This document shows, one piece after another, positions 62,771-64,000 of a DNA stretch of 64,000 nucleotides (position 1 is the stretch's first letter; the number at the start of each line of letters is the position of its first letter). The translations under genes were made by a program, and so were the position numbers. Below the pieces are notes generated by a model. The model did not search any database, had not been told where the DNA came from, and was given only the letters and a program-made list of their open reading frames with translations. This DNA is from Epiperipatus broadwayi (Eukaryota > Onychophora > Udeonychophora > Euonychophora > Peripatidae), in NCBI GenBank assembly GCA_028023455.1, contig JAQFVV010006354.1:682001-746000 (forward strand). Direction: 5' to 3'.

Positions 62771-64000
62771 ACAAAAATGTTCAGGGCCAAATGAAAAAAC
62801 ATAATTTCGATTTTGTGTATAAATATATTGCATAACACATTGTTTAGACACGACAATATCTTCCTTTTTACAAGATAGAGGTGAGTTTACGCAAATGTTA
62901 ATATAACACTAACGGGATCGACGAGCAAATATAAGCCAGATAAATTCTAAAAATATTTTTATATATGTAATTAAATCAACTTCACAACATAATATAATTT
63001 TAAATACTAAAAAAAAATAAAAAAAAATTATAATTGATATATTTTTAAAATAGGCAATAAAAATTAATAAACAAGATTGAATAAAATATCAAGAAACAAT
63101 CTCAACTCATCAAGTTTTTGCAGCAATATAATATTTTAGATTAAAAAAAAAAACTTAAAAACTTTATAATTATATTTATTAAGTAATACGGTCTTTTAAA
63201 TAAAAATATTTTATTAGGAAAATAGAAGTCTCTAAAATGTTAAAAAAAAAAAAGAAAGAAGATAACTCAGATTATTTATTTAAAAATGAAAGATGTAAAT
63301 TTTATTAACTTTTTTTCAATAAATAAAAAGAAATAGTGATAAGAAGAAATTGCATTAAAGTATGTAACCATTTTTCTAAATTTGTGAAAAGATTTATTTT
63401 TGTAAAATATGTAAAAAAAAAAAAAAAGTTACTCGTACATAATTCTTGTAATAATATTACGCGCTACACGCATTGGTTTAAAAGCTTTCTATTTAAGCAT
63501 TAATGAGATAAAAATATATAAAAATTTATAAGAAAACTAATAATATTATAATCAAATACAAAATGTATAATATTATGAAATTTCAGGGATCCATTCGCTT
63601 CTAAAGTAAGTAATTAAATCAGTTAAATCAAGGTTACTGTTTTTTCCTCACTCAATAATGATCTTATTAAACTTTAATTGCATTTATTTTCATTTAATGA
63701 GTTCGCTCATCATTTTATCAAGTTCGATATCGCTATCTAAAAGCATTATAAATATTATTATTAGAAAATCTTTAAAGTAAAAGTCTTTTTAATTTTCTCT
63801 CTCATCAAATCTATATTCATTTAGTATAATAAACAGCTTGTCTACCTGTTTTTTAGTGAATGGGCATTTAATCTTGTAAAGTCTTTGTGTTTTGTACAAA
63901 ATTAAACTTTGCAACAAAAAACAGACAATCAATATAGTCCTCATCTCTCGGCCAATCTCACTTCTAAACAAACAAAATAAATACTTTTTTTTTTTTACGA
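62771..64000. other. AT-rich sequence to window end
   Basis: About 1.2 kb of AT-rich DNA with several poly-A runs. The 60-codon minus ORF at 63789-63971 has an N-terminal hydrophobic stretch but no family resemblance, and I do not call it a gene. Confidence 0.5.

Overview
This window looks like gene-poor, strongly AT-rich nuclear DNA from an animal. No operon, prokaryotic gene, rRNA, convincing tRNA or CRISPR array is visible. The repeat mix is APE-type LINEs, BovB-like RTE elements, a GIY-YIG Penelope element, a Gypsy-like remnant, palindromic non-autonomous elements and many AT or trinucleotide microsatellites. That mix fits a lophotrochozoan with large intergenic or intronic spaces, most likely a mollusc and perhaps a cephalopod. 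The taxon is an inference from repeat style and is not proven by any gene here. A 500-N scaffold gap (8115-8614) shows this is a draft assembly.

Layout. 1-1926: 3' half of a LINE (copy A) with a (TAG)n tail. 1927-8114: a nearly full-length relative (copy B) in the same orientation, with a CCHC gag-like ORF1 and an endonuclease plus reverse transcriptase ORF2, broken by frameshifts and stops. Then the gap and an (ATT)n tract. 8761-20 kb: mostly featureless AT-rich DNA with a near-perfect 371-bp tandem duplication (9488-10228), a dispersed repeat pair (14.96 and 18.53 kb), and a locally CpG-richer stretch near 16.4-17.7 kb with a possible promoter and a possible signal-peptide-coding first exon. 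19.86-20.10 kb: minus-strand Gypsy-like integrase tail. 20.93-23.62 kb: third member of the LINE family (copy C), decayed and less AT-rich than its surroundings. 23.6-27.2 kb: A-rich DNA with a decayed tandem array. 27.24 kb: a 232-bp foldback. 27.98-31.02 kb: RTE copy 1. 31-38.9 kb: featureless AT-rich DNA with a weak promoter-like cluster near 36.9-37.2 kb. 38.94-39.38 kb: a 432-bp element with long terminal inverted repeats between TTAA sites; related ends recur at 43.9, 52.8 and 56.65 kb. 47.7-49.56 kb: minus-strand Penelope element. It abuts a head-to-head repeat cluster (49.57-50.61 kb), a possible LTR remnant (50.63-51.66 kb) and another foldback (52.25-52.46 kb). 59.86-62.77 kb: RTE copy 2, older. 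The rest is AT-rich DNA with short repeats.

How the parts work together: the recognisable coding sequence is transposon-derived and almost all of it is inactivated, so no host pathway can be assembled. The points most worth following are the TTAA-flanked palindromic family, the inverted-repeat clusters (possible dsRNA sources if transcribed), the multi-subfamily LINE group, the two near-perfect tandem duplications (recent events or assembly artefacts) and the weak evidence for one host first exon at 17.57 kb.
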